Source: Massilia putida (GTDB lineage: Bacteria > Pseudomonadota > Gammaproteobacteria > Burkholderiales > Burkholderiaceae_D). From it: a stretch of 64,000 bases of DNA. Each line of letters opens with the position of its first letter. Position 1 is the first letter of the stretch. The notes beneath the pieces were generated by a model. It worked only from the letters and a program-made list of their open reading frames with translations. It searched no databases and was not told the DNA's origin. The position numbers and the translations under genes were made by a program. Location: contig NZ_CP019038.1 of the NCBI RefSeq assembly GCF_001941825.1, positions 2,542,001 to 2,606,000 of the forward strand, written 5' to 3'. Shown here one piece after another: positions 52,403-61,161 of this stretch.

Positions 52403-53856
52403 ACGAGATCGCCGGCGTCGACGTCCTGCCGCCGGTGCCGCCGCCGCCTGACCCCGGCGCGGAGACCGTGCTGTCCGGATTTGCCCACAAGCTGGCCGAC
52501 ACGCCGGGCGAACTGGCCGAGTTCGGCGTCCGCTTCAACCGCGCCGTCAAGCAGCGCGACTGGGACGGCTATGCGCGCCTGCTATCGCAACTGGCCGAGA
52601 AACACCTGCGCCGCCATACCCACCCCGTCCTCGCGCTGGGCGCCGAGAGCGGCGAAGCGAAGCTGCTGCGCGACCTGCTCAGCCGCACGCTCACGTTCGC
52701 CGTCGCATCGCTGTTGTCGGGCACGCCGAACCTGTCGGGCGAGGCCGAATCGCTGGGCGCCGCCGTCAAGGTTGCGCACGGCGAGGATGCGCTGCAGGAA
52801 ATCGCCGGGCGTTTGAAAGACTTGTGCTATCAGATCGAACTCAAGAGCGGCGACACGGCCGAGCAGCAGGAGTTGCTGCTGCGCCTGTTCAAGCTGCTGC
52901 TGGAGAACGTGTCCGAGCTGCTGGACGACGACAGCTGGATGCGCGGCCAGATCGCGGCCGTGCAAGACCTCATCGCCGGTCCGCTCGACCACCGCGCCCT
53001 GGAAGACGCCACGCGCAGCCTGAAGGACGTCATCTACAAGCAAGGCCAGCTGAAACACGGCATCGCGGACGTCAAGGCGACCGTCAAGAACATGATGATG
53101 ACGTTCATCGACCGGCTCGGTTCGGTGGCGGCGTCGACCGGCGACTTCCACGAAAAGATCGGCGGCTTTTCCGAGCGCATCCGCGGTGCCGGCAACATCG
53201 AGGAACTCAACGAGGTACTGGAAGAAGTGCTGCGCGAGACGAAGCTCGTGCAGGCCGAGGCGATGGCGTCGCGCGACCGGATGCTGGCCGCGCACCAGGA
53301 GGTGCAGGAAGCGGAAGTCCGCATCCGCGACCTGGAAGCGAAGCTGCAGCATATGAGCGAACTGGTGCGCGAAGACCAGTTGACGGGCAGCCTCAACCGC
53401 CGCGGCCTGGACGATGTATTCGAACGCGAAAGCGCACGCGCCGACCGCCGCGGCACGCCGCTGTGCGTGGCCCTGCTCGACCTGGACAATTTCAAGAAGC
53501 TCAACGATACCTACGGCCACCTGGCCGGCGACAATGCCCTGCGCCACCTCGTGAAGGTCGTCAGGGAGACGCTGCGCTCGATGGACGTGATCGCCCGCTT
53601 CGGCGGCGAGGAATTCCTCATCCTGTTACCGGAAACGACTGTCGACGCGGCCTCCGCCGCGATGGTGCGCGTGCAGCGGGAATTGACCAAGCATTTCTTC
53701 TTGCACGAAAACGAGAAGATGCTGATCACGTTCTCGTGCGGCGTGGCCCTGCGCCATCAGAACGAGGACCAGGTCAGCCTGATGGCGCGCGCGGACCGGG
53801 CCATGTACCAGGCCAAGCAGAGCGGGAAGAATCGGGTGATCGTGGCGAGGGACTGA
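52276..53856 (+). CDS. Diguanylate cyclase (GGDEF) with uncharacterised helical N-terminus
   Basis: The 526-residue protein has an N-terminal segment (PAEIAREAFRRLATRRIAPT) and long helical region of about 350 residues with no known fold, including a coiled coil (about 310-360), then a GGDEF domain. GGEEF at 443-447 is the active-site motif and RSMD at 434-437 is an intact RxxD inhibitory site five residues before it. It makes c-di-GMP and should be product-inhibited. It lies between the NarL-type two-component genes and a decayed copy of its own 5' end. Confidence 0.93.
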   Translation: MSSSQRPPGVPGLNPAEIAREAFRRLATRRIAPTPDAYREIYNEIAGVDVLPPVPPPPDPGAETVLSGFAHKLADTPGELAEFGVRFNRAVKQRDWDGYARLLSQLAEKHLRRHTHPVLALGAESGEAKLLRDLLSRTLTFAVASLLSGTPNLSGEAESLGAAVKVAHGEDALQEIAGRLKDLCYQIELKSGDTAEQQELLLRLFKLLLENVSELLDDDSWMRGQIAAVQDLIAGPLDHRALEDATRSLKDVIYKQGQLKHGIADVKATVKNMMMTFIDRLGSVAASTGDFHEKIGGFSERIRGAGNIEELNEVLEEVLRETKLVQAEAMASRDRMLAAHQEVQEAEVRIRDLEAKLQHMSELVREDQLTGSLNRRGLDDVFERESARADRRGTPLCVALLDLDNFKKLNDTYGHLAGDNALRHLVKVVRETLRSMDVIARFGGEEFLILLPETTVDAASAAMVRVQRELTKHFFLHENEKMLITFSCGVALRHQNEDQVSLMARADRAMYQAKQSGKNRVIVARD

Positions 53857-53876
53857 TCTGGCACGCCTTCGTTACT

Positions 53877-54120
53877 ACAGTCCGAGAGACTGAGTCGTGA
53901 TTCCGCGTTTTATCAGCGGTTTGATTTCCTGGCGGCAGCTTACGATGGCTGCAATATGAATTCCATATTGCAACTGAAACGTCCCAAAATGTCCAGCCCA
54001 CTTCGCTCGCCGGGGATTCCCGGCCTGAACCGTGCGGAAATCGCACGCGAAGCGTTCCGCCAGCTCGCCACGCGGCGCATGGCCCCGACGCCGGATGCCT
54101 GCCGCGAGATCTATAGTTAG
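53877..54120 (+). pseudogene. Truncated duplicate of the cyclase promoter and start
   Basis: This is the right copy of the direct repeat. An ATG at 53989 opens a 43-codon frame whose product matches the cyclase N-terminus at 34 of 43 positions and ends in TAG (54118-54120) just where the copy stops. It has the same upstream sequence, including GAATTCCATATTGCAAC. The TAG overlaps the likely ribosome site (TAGGA) of fliB, seven bases before its ATG. It is a gene remnant that may now serve as promoter, leader peptide or both for fliB. Confidence 0.8.
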
Positions 54121-54127
54121 GATTAAC

Positions 54128-55366
54128 ATGTCCATTCTGCATCCCACTAAAACCCTGCCCGCCCTGTTGCCGCGTTACGTGACGCGTTTCGCCTGCATCG
54201 GCTCCGCATGTGAAGACAACTGCTGTTCGGGCTGGCTGGTGACACTCGACAAGAAGACGTTCCATGCCTACCGCAACTCCACCCATCCGGAACTGAAACC
54301 GATATTCGCCAAGCACGTCAAACGCTCGCGCGCGACCGACAATGATGAGCTGCACTATGGCAAGATCACGCTCGATCCTGCCAGCCAAAGCTGCCCGGCC
54401 ATGTCGTGCGGCCTCTGCGCCGTGCAAAAGAACCTCGACGAGAGTCATCTGTCGAACACCTGTTTTACCTACCCCCGCCAGACCCGTCGTTTCCGCGGCC
54501 AGCATGAGCAGGCCCTGAACCTGTCGTGCCCGGAAGCGGCACGCCAGGCGTTGCTGCACGCGGACGCCTTCGATTTCGTCGAAGACAGCATCACGATGCG
54601 GCAGGCGGACGTGATCGAGGGATTTGCCGGTTTCGGCCTGACCACTGCCGCAGTGAACGACGTTCGCATATTCTGTCTGCAGTTGATGCGCACGACCGAT
54701 TTGGCGCTGTGGCAGCGGCTGGCGATCCTGGGCGTATTCTGCGAACGCCTGAACGCCACGCTGGCCAACGGACAACATGCCGCCGTGCCCGCCCTGCTGG
54801 ACGATTTCGCCGCCCTGATCGAGCAGGGCAGCATCGTCGGCGCGCTGCACGACCTTCGCCCGAATCACGAAGCGCAGGCGATGGTGTTCTCGACCTTGCT
54901 GGCCGATCGGGGATTCTCCTCCACGTCCAGGATGCAGGCCGAGCAGGTGCACATGATCGGCGCCAACCTCGGCGCCGACGCGAGCGGCCAGACGACCGCG
55001 GACGCCCTCGTCGCCTCCTATACGCGAGGACTGGAACGCCTGGGACGCGCCCTGGAACAGGCGCCGCACCTGCTCGAGAACTACGTCCTCAACGAAATGT
55101 TCCTGACCTTGTTCCCGTGTTACGGCATCAACCCATTCGACGCCTATCTGCAACTGGTGGCGCGTTTCGGCCTGTTGCGTCTTATCCTGGCCGCGCGTTG
55201 CAACAACGATGGCGAATTGCCGGACGCGAACGCCCTGGTCAATACCGTGCACGTCTATTGCCGCCGTTTCCAGCACCAGAGCACGTTCGCGCGCCGCGTC
55301 AACGGGGCGCTGCATGCCAGCGGCTGGTCGAGCCTGGACAAGCTGTACGGTTTCCTCCGTAGCTGA
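54128..55366 (+). CDS. fliB: FliB-type flagellin lysine N-methylase
   Basis: The 412-residue protein matches FliB: the Cys-rich N-terminus (CIGSACEDNCCSGW), CPAMSCGLC at about 88-96, and STNCFTYPR-like SNTCFTYPRQTRRF. FliB methylates surface lysines of flagellin; the Cys set suggests a metal or Fe-S cluster. It sits directly before the flagellin gene. Translation should start at ATG 54128 after TAGGA. Its upstream region is the decayed cyclase copy, not a recognisable flagellar promoter. Confidence 0.88.
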   Translation: MSILHPTKTLPALLPRYVTRFACIGSACEDNCCSGWLVTLDKKTFHAYRNSTHPELKPIFAKHVKRSRATDNDELHYGKITLDPASQSCPAMSCGLCAVQKNLDESHLSNTCFTYPRQTRRFRGQHEQALNLSCPEAARQALLHADAFDFVEDSITMRQADVIEGFAGFGLTTAAVNDVRIFCLQLMRTTDLALWQRLAILGVFCERLNATLANGQHAAVPALLDDFAALIEQGSIVGALHDLRPNHEAQAMVFSTLLADRGFSSTSRMQAEQVHMIGANLGADASGQTTADALVASYTRGLERLGRALEQAPHLLENYVLNEMFLTLFPCYGINPFDAYLQLVARFGLLRLILAARCNNDGELPDANALVNTVHVYCRRFQHQSTFARRVNGALHASGWSSLDKLYGFLRS

Positions 55367-55428
55367 ACAACACGGGCGCGGAAAACAGAGCGGGCCGGCA
55401 GAAAAACAAAAAAATTCGCGTTAGGGCC

Positions 55429-55455
55429 TAAACTTTTTCCGTACAGCACCGTTAC
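55429..55455 (+). promoter_or_regulatory. Putative sigma28 (FliA) promoter of fliC
   Basis: TAAACTTT at 55429-55436 and ACCGTTAC at 55448-55455 have the exact 15-base spacing between TAAA and the -10 element of sigma28 promoters. The -10 matches GCCGATAA at five of eight positions. Transcription would begin about 94 bases before the flagellin start. Confidence 0.55.
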
Positions 55456-55556
55456 CTGCATCAACAGCGGTTTGATTGTCACGGAACAGCGTGGCAGACC
55501 AAAGTGAACGAGCGGCACGTCGCCGCACCACGTAAGACCAAGTTTGGAGAGACACC

Positions 55557-57014
55557 ATGTCCTCGGCAATCAATACTAACATTGCATCCCTGAACGCTCA
55601 ACGCAACCTGAGCACGTCGCAAGCCTCGCTGCAGACCTCGATCCAGCGCCTGTCGTCGGGCCTGCGCATCAACAGCGCGAGAGACGACGCCGCCGGCCTC
55701 GCGATTTCTGACCGCATGACGTCGCAGATCAACGGCATGACCCAGGCAACGCGCAACGCGAACGACGGCGTGTCGATGTCCCAGACGGCCGAAGGCGCAC
55801 TCTCGAGCTCGGGCGACATCCTGCAGCGTATCCGCCAGCTGGCCGTCCAGTCATCGAACGCATCGAACACCTCGAGCGACCGCCAGGCGCTGCAGACCGA
55901 GGTGACGCAGCTGGGTTCGGAGCTGAACCGCATCGCCCAGACCACTTCGTTCAACGGCCAGAACCTGCTGGACGGCTCGATGGGCACCGCCACATTCCAG
56001 GTCGGCGCGAATGCTGGCCAGACCATCCAGGCCGCCGGCGCCAACTTCCTGACCAACGTCTACGGAAACAATAACATGGTGGCCGACGAGGTCGCCGTCA
56101 GCGGCACCGCCACCAACGCCAAAGCGAGCTCGCTGACGGTCAACGGGTCGATCGGCACCGCAACCATCACCACGGCGACTACGGACACGGCCAAGTCGAT
56201 CGCCGCCAACATCAACAACAACACTGGCAGCACCGGCGTCACGGCCACGGCCAAAACCACCGCCAGCCTGGCGCTGGGCGTGAACAGCTCCTACCAGTTC
56301 ACGATGCAGTCGGACAACGGTAGCCCGGTGACGATCTCGTTCTCGACGGGCGCAACCGTCAACTCGGCAACGGACTATGCCGCCGGCATCTCCGCGATCA
56401 ACGCGCAGACCGCCAACACGGGTGTGACTGCCGAGTACGACCAGAAAAACAACAGCATCAAGCTGACCAATTCGACCGGTAACGACATCAACCTGGTAAA
56501 CTCGGCGGCAGTCGGCACGTTCAACGTCGCGAGCTACACCGCCACCGGCTCGCTGACCACGGTGAACGACATGAAAGCTGCCGCCGCGAAGAGCTTCATC
56601 AACGGCACCGTCACGCTCGACTCGACCAACAGCTTCTCGATGACCGATGCCGGCAGTGGCTTTGCCCTGTCTGCCGGCGGTACCAGCTCGAAGCTGCAGT
56701 CGGTCGCGTCGATCGACATCTCCAGTTACAGCGGGGCGCAAACAGCGATCAAGATCGCCGACGCCGCCCTGTCGGCAGTCGACAAGCAGCGCGCGCAGTT
56801 CGGTGCCCTGGAAAACCGCTTCAGCAGCACGATCTCGAACCTGGCCAGCTCGAACGAGAACCTGTCGGCGTCGCGCAGCCGCATCACCGACACCGACTTC
56901 GCTTCGGAAACGGCGAACATGACCCGTGCGCAAATCCTGCAGCAGGCCGGTACCTCGATGCTGGCACAGGCGAACTCGCTGCCGAACGGCGTTCTGTCGC
57001 TGCTGCGCGGCTAA
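55557..57014 (+). CDS. fliC: Flagellin
   Basis: The 485-residue protein has the conserved flagellin ends: [20 protein letters not shown] at the start and the [20 protein letters not shown] region to SLLRG at the end. The middle (about 165-400) is Thr/Ser/Ala/Asn-rich and variable, the surface-exposed D2/D3 part. Lysines there are candidate FliB targets. A strong hairpin terminator follows the stop codon, separating it from flaG. Confidence 0.97.
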   Translation: MSSAINTNIASLNAQRNLSTSQASLQTSIQRLSSGLRINSARDDAAGLAISDRMTSQINGMTQATRNANDGVSMSQTAEGALSSSGDILQRIRQLAVQSSNASNTSSDRQALQTEVTQLGSELNRIAQTTSFNGQNLLDGSMGTATFQVGANAGQTIQAAGANFLTNVYGNNNMVADEVAVSGTATNAKASSLTVNGSIGTATITTATTDTAKSIAANINNNTGSTGVTATAKTTASLALGVNSSYQFTMQSDNGSPVTISFSTGATVNSATDYAAGISAINAQTANTGVTAEYDQKNNSIKLTNSTGNDINLVNSAAVGTFNVASYTATGSLTTVNDMKAAAAKSFINGTVTLDSTNSFSMTDAGSGFALSAGGTSSKLQSVASIDISSYSGAQTAIKIADAALSAVDKQRAQFGALENRFSSTISNLASSNENLSASRSRITDTDFASETANMTRAQILQQAGTSMLAQANSLPNGVLSLLRG

Positions 57015-57053
57015 GCGTAAAGGCCGTAGCACTTCGATAGGTGTAGTGCAACG

Positions 57054-57088
57054 CCCCGGCCGGACGATGATCCGGCCGGGGATTTTCT
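57054..57088 (+). terminator. Rho-independent terminator after fliC
   Basis: An 11-base perfect stem, CCCCGGCCGGA (57054-57064) with TCCGGCCGGGG (57071-57081) and a six-base loop, is followed by ATTTTCT. It begins 40 bases after the fliC stop and lies 14 bases before flaG. Confidence 0.85.
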
Positions 57089-57101
57089 GCTAGGGACTAT
57101 C

Positions 57102-57467
57102 ATGAACATCCAACCTCTCGGCTCGCCCTTCACCCAGAAACTCGACGACCGCACAGTTCCCGCCGCCGATTCTGCAGCCGGCACGACAGCAGCAAACCCC
57201 AGCAGGATGCAAACCGATCCAGCGGTGAAGACCGCCGCCCCGACCCGGGAGGAAGTCGACTCCGCCGTCAAGAAACTGAACGAGTCGCTCCCCGGCTCGT
57301 CGCAAACGCTGCAATTCTCGGTCGACCACGACAGCAAGGAGATCGTGGTCAAGCTGATCGACCAGAACACCCAGGAAGTCGTGCGCCAGATCCCGTCGGC
57401 CGAGGCGCTGCGGATCGCCAAGTCGATCGACAAGATGCAGGGCCTGCTGATCCACCAGAAGGCTTGA
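57102..57467 (+). CDS. flaG: FlaG-family flagellar protein
   Basis: The 121-residue protein has a variable, low-complexity N-terminal half and the FlaG core (VDSAVKKLNESL … LQFSVDHDSKEIVVKLIDQNT … RQIPSAEAL). FlaG affects filament length. It lies between the fliC terminator and the fliD promoter. AGGGA precedes the ATG. Confidence 0.92.
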   Translation: MNIQPLGSPFTQKLDDRTVPAADSAAGTTAANPSRMQTDPAVKTAAPTREEVDSAVKKLNESLPGSSQTLQFSVDHDSKEIVVKLIDQNTQEVVRQIPSAEALRIAKSIDKMQGLLIHQKA

Positions 57468-57591
57468 CGGCGCAGACGCCGTCCCCGCCGCCATGACGCT
57501 GCCCCGCCTTGGGCGGCGTATCGGGTTGCGCCGTTCAGCGCACCCGCGCATATCCGCATCCTGCGGCGAAATTAGCACATATTTCCAGCTC

Positions 57592-57618
57592 TCAAGTACG
57601 CATTACTCCTGCCGATAA
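57592..57618 (+). promoter_or_regulatory. Sigma28 (FliA) promoter of the fliD operon
   Basis: GCCGATAA at 57611-57618 is an exact match to the sigma28 -10 consensus, and TCAAGT at 57592-57597 matches TAAAGT at five of six positions with 15 bases between TCAA and GCCG. It lies 34 bases before the fliD ATG and is the clearest promoter in the window. Confidence 0.8.
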
Positions 57619-57652
57619 TCACTTACATTAGTGGCTCAACAGGAGAATCGTG

Positions 57653-60322
57653 ATGGGCATCAATTCCCCCGGCATCGGGTCCGGCCTTGACGTCAATGGG
57701 CTGGTCAGCAAGCTGATGGCGGCCGAGTCGTTACCGCTGCAAGCATATGACACGAAAACGGGCGTGCTGCAGGGCCGGATCGCGTCCTATGGCCAGCTGA
57801 GCGGTGCAATCGGCACCTTCCAGGGATCGCTTTCTTCCCTGAGCAATAGCTCGACCTTCCAGGCGCTTACCAGCAATTCGAGCGACACCACCATCCTGAG
57901 CGCCACGGCCACCAGCACCGCTGTGCCCGGCAGTTATCAGGTCAACGTACGCCAGTTGGCCAAGGCCCAAAGCCTGAACACCGCGGGCCAGACCAGCACG
58001 ACCGCGACGATCGGCACGGGAGCCGCCGCCACGATCAGTTTCCAATTCGGCAGCGTCGGCGGCGGCAGCTTTGGCGTCAACGGTACCGCGCTTCCGACGA
58101 CGACCGCGACCGGTGGCATCGCAAAAGGCGCGCTGTCCATCAATGGCACGACGATCGCGACCGATAGCACGACCAAGAGCGCCCTGGACCTCGCGAACGC
58201 CATCAACACCCTGACCGGCACCACCGGCGTCAGCGCCAACGTGACCGCGACCAAGACCGCCGCCGCCCTCTTCGGCAACGGTACGGCGAGCACCTTCGGC
58301 AACGTCGCCACCGGCGCCAGCAGCAGCTACGCGCTGACCGTGGGCGGCATACAGATCGCGACCCAGGGCGCAGGCGTCGCCGCGGGGTCCGGCGTGACCC
58401 CGGCGTCGATCGACGCCACCCTTGGCGGAAACAACGCGACCACGCAGGCGCTCACCGCGGCCGGCATCACCGTCAGCGGCACGGCCGCCGCCGGCACCCT
58501 GCAATTTACCGCGACAAACGGCGCCAACATCAACGTCACCGAGACGGTGAGCGGCAGCGTCACGGGGGGACTGGGCAACAGCGGCACGGCCAACAACGGC
58601 TCGAGCACGACCGCCACCGCTTCCGTCAGCCTGGTCTCGGCTGCAGGCACTCCGATCACGGTTGCAGGCTCGAATCCCGCAGCGGCAGGCTTGACCGCCG
58701 GTACCGGCGGCAGCTATACCGGTTCCAGCTTCACGCTGGACGGCACGCAGCCGCTCGGCACCGTCAACGTTGCCACGGGCAGCGGGACCCTGGCTGGCAT
58801 CCGCGACGCGATCAACAATGCCAACGTCGGCGTGACCGCGAGCATCGTTTCGGACGGCAGCAATAATCCCTACCATTTGGTGCTGACCTCGAATAAAACC
58901 GGTGCCAACGCCGCCATGAAGATCACGGTCAGCGGGGCAGGCGGCGCCGCCGCGGATCCGGCACTGGCCAGCCTGCTGAACTACGACCCGTCCGGCACGC
59001 AGAGCATGCAGCAAACCAGCGCCGCCCAGGACACGCTTTTGAGCGTGAACGGCATCGCGGTCCAGGGTCACGGCACCGACGTCAGCGGCGCGATCGACGG
59101 CGTCACGATCAGCACCAAGCAGACCGGCACCTCGACGCTCACCATCGCGCGCGACACCAAGTCGGTGAGCGATGCGATCAACGGCTTCGTCAAGGCCTAC
59201 AACACGCTGAACACGACCATCTCGAGCCTGAGCGGCTACGATCCGACCACCAAGAAAGCCGGCGCCCTGCAAGGCGATTTCACGGTCCGCGGCATCCGAA
59301 GCCAACTGCGCGCCCAGCTCGACACTGCAGTGCAAGGACAGAATGGCCTGACGACGCTGAGCCAGATCGGCATCAGCTTCCAGAAGGACGGTTCCCTCAC
59401 GGTCGACTCGACCAAGCTGAACACAGCGATGACGAGCAACTTCAACAGTATCGCCGGCCTGTTTGCCGCCGTCGGGCAGGCCAGCGACGGCCTGGTCACG
59501 GTCACCGGGTCCTCGGCCAAGACGCAGCCCGGCAATTACGCGCTCAATATCACGCAGATGGCGACGCAGGCCACGCTCGCCAGCACCGGCGTTCTGCCCG
59601 CGACCACGACGATCGCGGCCAACACCACCTGGTCGGTAACGCTGAACCAGACCAGCCCGACGACCGCGAGCAAGGTGCAAAATATCGCGATCCCGGCCGG
59701 TAACTACAGTCCCAGCGCGCTGGCCGCGCTGCTGAGTTCCTCGATCAACGGCAACTCGGGTTTCGCCGGGACCGGCGATACCGTGGCCGCATCGATCGAT
59801 TCAACCGGCCATCTCGTGCTGTCATCCACCAAATGGGGCAGCGGCTCCAACCTGACCCTGTCCGACGTTACCGGCTCCACGGTCGCCGGCGTGTTCGGCA
59901 CCGCCACCCCCACCACCGGGCTGGACGTGGCCGGCACCATTGGCGGCGTCCAGGCCACCGGCAACGGCCAGACGCTGAGCGGCGCGGCCGGCTCGGTAAC
60001 CGAAGGCCTGCAACTGAGCATCAACGGCGGCAGCATCGGCGCGCGCGGCACCGTCAACTTTTCACAGGGCTACGCGGTCCAGCTGACGAGCCTGACCACC
60101 GGCTTCATCGGCACGAGCGGCTTGATCACATCCAGGACGAGCGGCCTGAATGATTCGATCAAATCCATCACCGACCAAAAAGCGTCATTCCAGGCCCATC
60201 TGGACAGTATGCAAAAAATATACACCGCACAATTCACCGCACTCGACACCATGGTGGCATCGATGCAATCGACGCAGAGCTATCTGACCCAGCAGCTCGC
60301 GTCGATCGCCGCCAACCGCTAG
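57653..60322 (+). CDS. fliD: Flagellar cap protein FliD (unusually long)
   Basis: FliD caps the filament and folds incoming flagellin. At 889 residues it is much longer than the roughly 470 of enterobacterial FliD. The ends are typical: GINSPGIGSGLDVNGLVSKLM, then PGSYQVNVRQLAKAQ at about 91-105, and a C-terminal helical GLNDSIKSITDQKASFQAHL. The middle is rich in Thr, Ala, Gly and Ser, with a second PGNYALNITQMATQ-type module near 625-640. AGGAG precedes ATG 57653; a GTG at 57650 is one codon upstream. Confidence 0.92.
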   Translation: MGINSPGIGSGLDVNGLVSKLMAAESLPLQAYDTKTGVLQGRIASYGQLSGAIGTFQGSLSSLSNSSTFQALTSNSSDTTILSATATSTAVPGSYQVNVRQLAKAQSLNTAGQTSTTATIGTGAAATISFQFGSVGGGSFGVNGTALPTTTATGGIAKGALSINGTTIATDSTTKSALDLANAINTLTGTTGVSANVTATKTAAALFGNGTASTFGNVATGASSSYALTVGGIQIATQGAGVAAGSGVTPASIDATLGGNNATTQALTAAGITVSGTAAAGTLQFTATNGANINVTETVSGSVTGGLGNSGTANNGSSTTATASVSLVSAAGTPITVAGSNPAAAGLTAGTGGSYTGSSFTLDGTQPLGTVNVATGSGTLAGIRDAINNANVGVTASIVSDGSNNPYHLVLTSNKTGANAAMKITVSGAGGAAADPALASLLNYDPSGTQSMQQTSAAQDTLLSVNGIAVQGHGTDVSGAIDGVTISTKQTGTSTLTIARDTKSVSDAINGFVKAYNTLNTTISSLSGYDPTTKKAGALQGDFTVRGIRSQLRAQLDTAVQGQNGLTTLSQIGISFQKDGSLTVDSTKLNTAMTSNFNSIAGLFAAVGQASDGLVTVTGSSAKTQPGNYALNITQMATQATLASTGVLPATTTIAANTTWSVTLNQTSPTTASKVQNIAIPAGNYSPSALAALLSSSINGNSGFAGTGDTVAASIDSTGHLVLSSTKWGSGSNLTLSDVTGSTVAGVFGTATPTTGLDVAGTIGGVQATGNGQTLSGAAGSVTEGLQLSINGGSIGARGTVNFSQGYAVQLTSLTTGFIGTSGLITSRTSGLNDSIKSITDQKASFQAHLDSMQKIYTAQFTALDTMVASMQSTQSYLTQQLASIAANR

Positions 60323-60356
60323 CCGTAATCGGCTCTGATCAATTGGAGAGAATCAC

Positions 60357-60812
60357 ATGTTTGGAACCATGAAACGCGGCGTCAACGCCTACGCCAATGT
60401 CGACCTCGAGACCGGAATTGCCTCGGCCTCCCCGCACAAACTCATCGTCATGCTGTATGACGGCGCGCTGGTCGCGTTGCGGACAGCCAAGACCAACATG
60501 GTGGCTCGCAACATCCCAGCCAAGGGCGCCGCGATTTCGAAGGCCATCACGATCATCGACAACGGCTTGCGGGTCTCGCTCGACAAGGAAGCCGGCGGCG
60601 CAATCGCCGAGAACCTCGACGCGCTGTACGACTACATGAGCCGACGTCTGTTCCAGGCCAACCTGCAAAACGACGTCGCCATCCTCGACGAAGTGCACGG
60701 CCTGCTGGCCGACCTGCGCGAAGCCTGGGTCGCGATCGGGGACAAGGTCCAGCAGCCCGCGGCCGCGGCGCCCACGGCCATGCCGAAAGCCCCGACCCTG
60801 GCGAGCGCATAA
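60357..60812 (+). CDS. fliS: Flagellin export chaperone FliS
   Basis: The 151-residue protein has FliS features: YANVDLETGIASASPHKLIVMLYDGAL and the helical AKGAAISKAITIIDNGLR segment. It binds the flagellin C-terminus in the cytosol and prevents early polymerisation. The last 25 residues are a Pro/Ala tail. It lies 34 bases after fliD; fliT begins at the next base after its stop. Confidence 0.93.
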   Translation: MFGTMKRGVNAYANVDLETGIASASPHKLIVMLYDGALVALRTAKTNMVARNIPAKGAAISKAITIIDNGLRVSLDKEAGGAIAENLDALYDYMSRRLFQANLQNDVAILDEVHGLLADLREAWVAIGDKVQQPAAAAPTAMPKAPTLASA

Positions 60813-61151
60813 ATGGGAGCCGCAACGATGATGACGAATGCCGAAATCGCGTCCCTGTACGAAGCCATGGTCGGCATCACCGACGACATGCTGGCCGCCG
60901 CCACCGCGAACGACTGGGACCGCCTGGTCCAGCTCGAACACCAGTGCGCCGCCTGCGTGCGCCAGCTCAAGGACAACGGCGACAGCCCGCTGGCCGGACA
61001 GGAGCGCGTGCGCAAGGCGAACGCCATCCGCAAGATGCTCGACTCCGACCGCAAGATCCGTGACCTGACCCAGCCGTGGATGGCGAAGCTGCAAGCCATG
61101 ATCAGCAACAAGACCGTCGAACGCCGCGTCGCGCGCGCCTACGGCGTCTGA
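60813..61151 (+). CDS. fliT: FliT-like flagellar chaperone
   Basis: The 112-residue helical protein fits FliT by size, position after fliS and pattern (YEAMVGITDDMLAAATANDWDRLVQLE). FliT binds the cap protein FliD and, in some species, the master regulator. The ATG at 60813 abuts the fliS stop; ATG 60828 and 60831 are also possible. Confidence 0.85.
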   Translation: MGAATMMTNAEIASLYEAMVGITDDMLAAATANDWDRLVQLEHQCAACVRQLKDNGDSPLAGQERVRKANAIRKMLDSDRKIRDLTQPWMAKLQAMISNKTVERRVARAYGV

Positions 61152-61161
61152 TCCGTGAACG

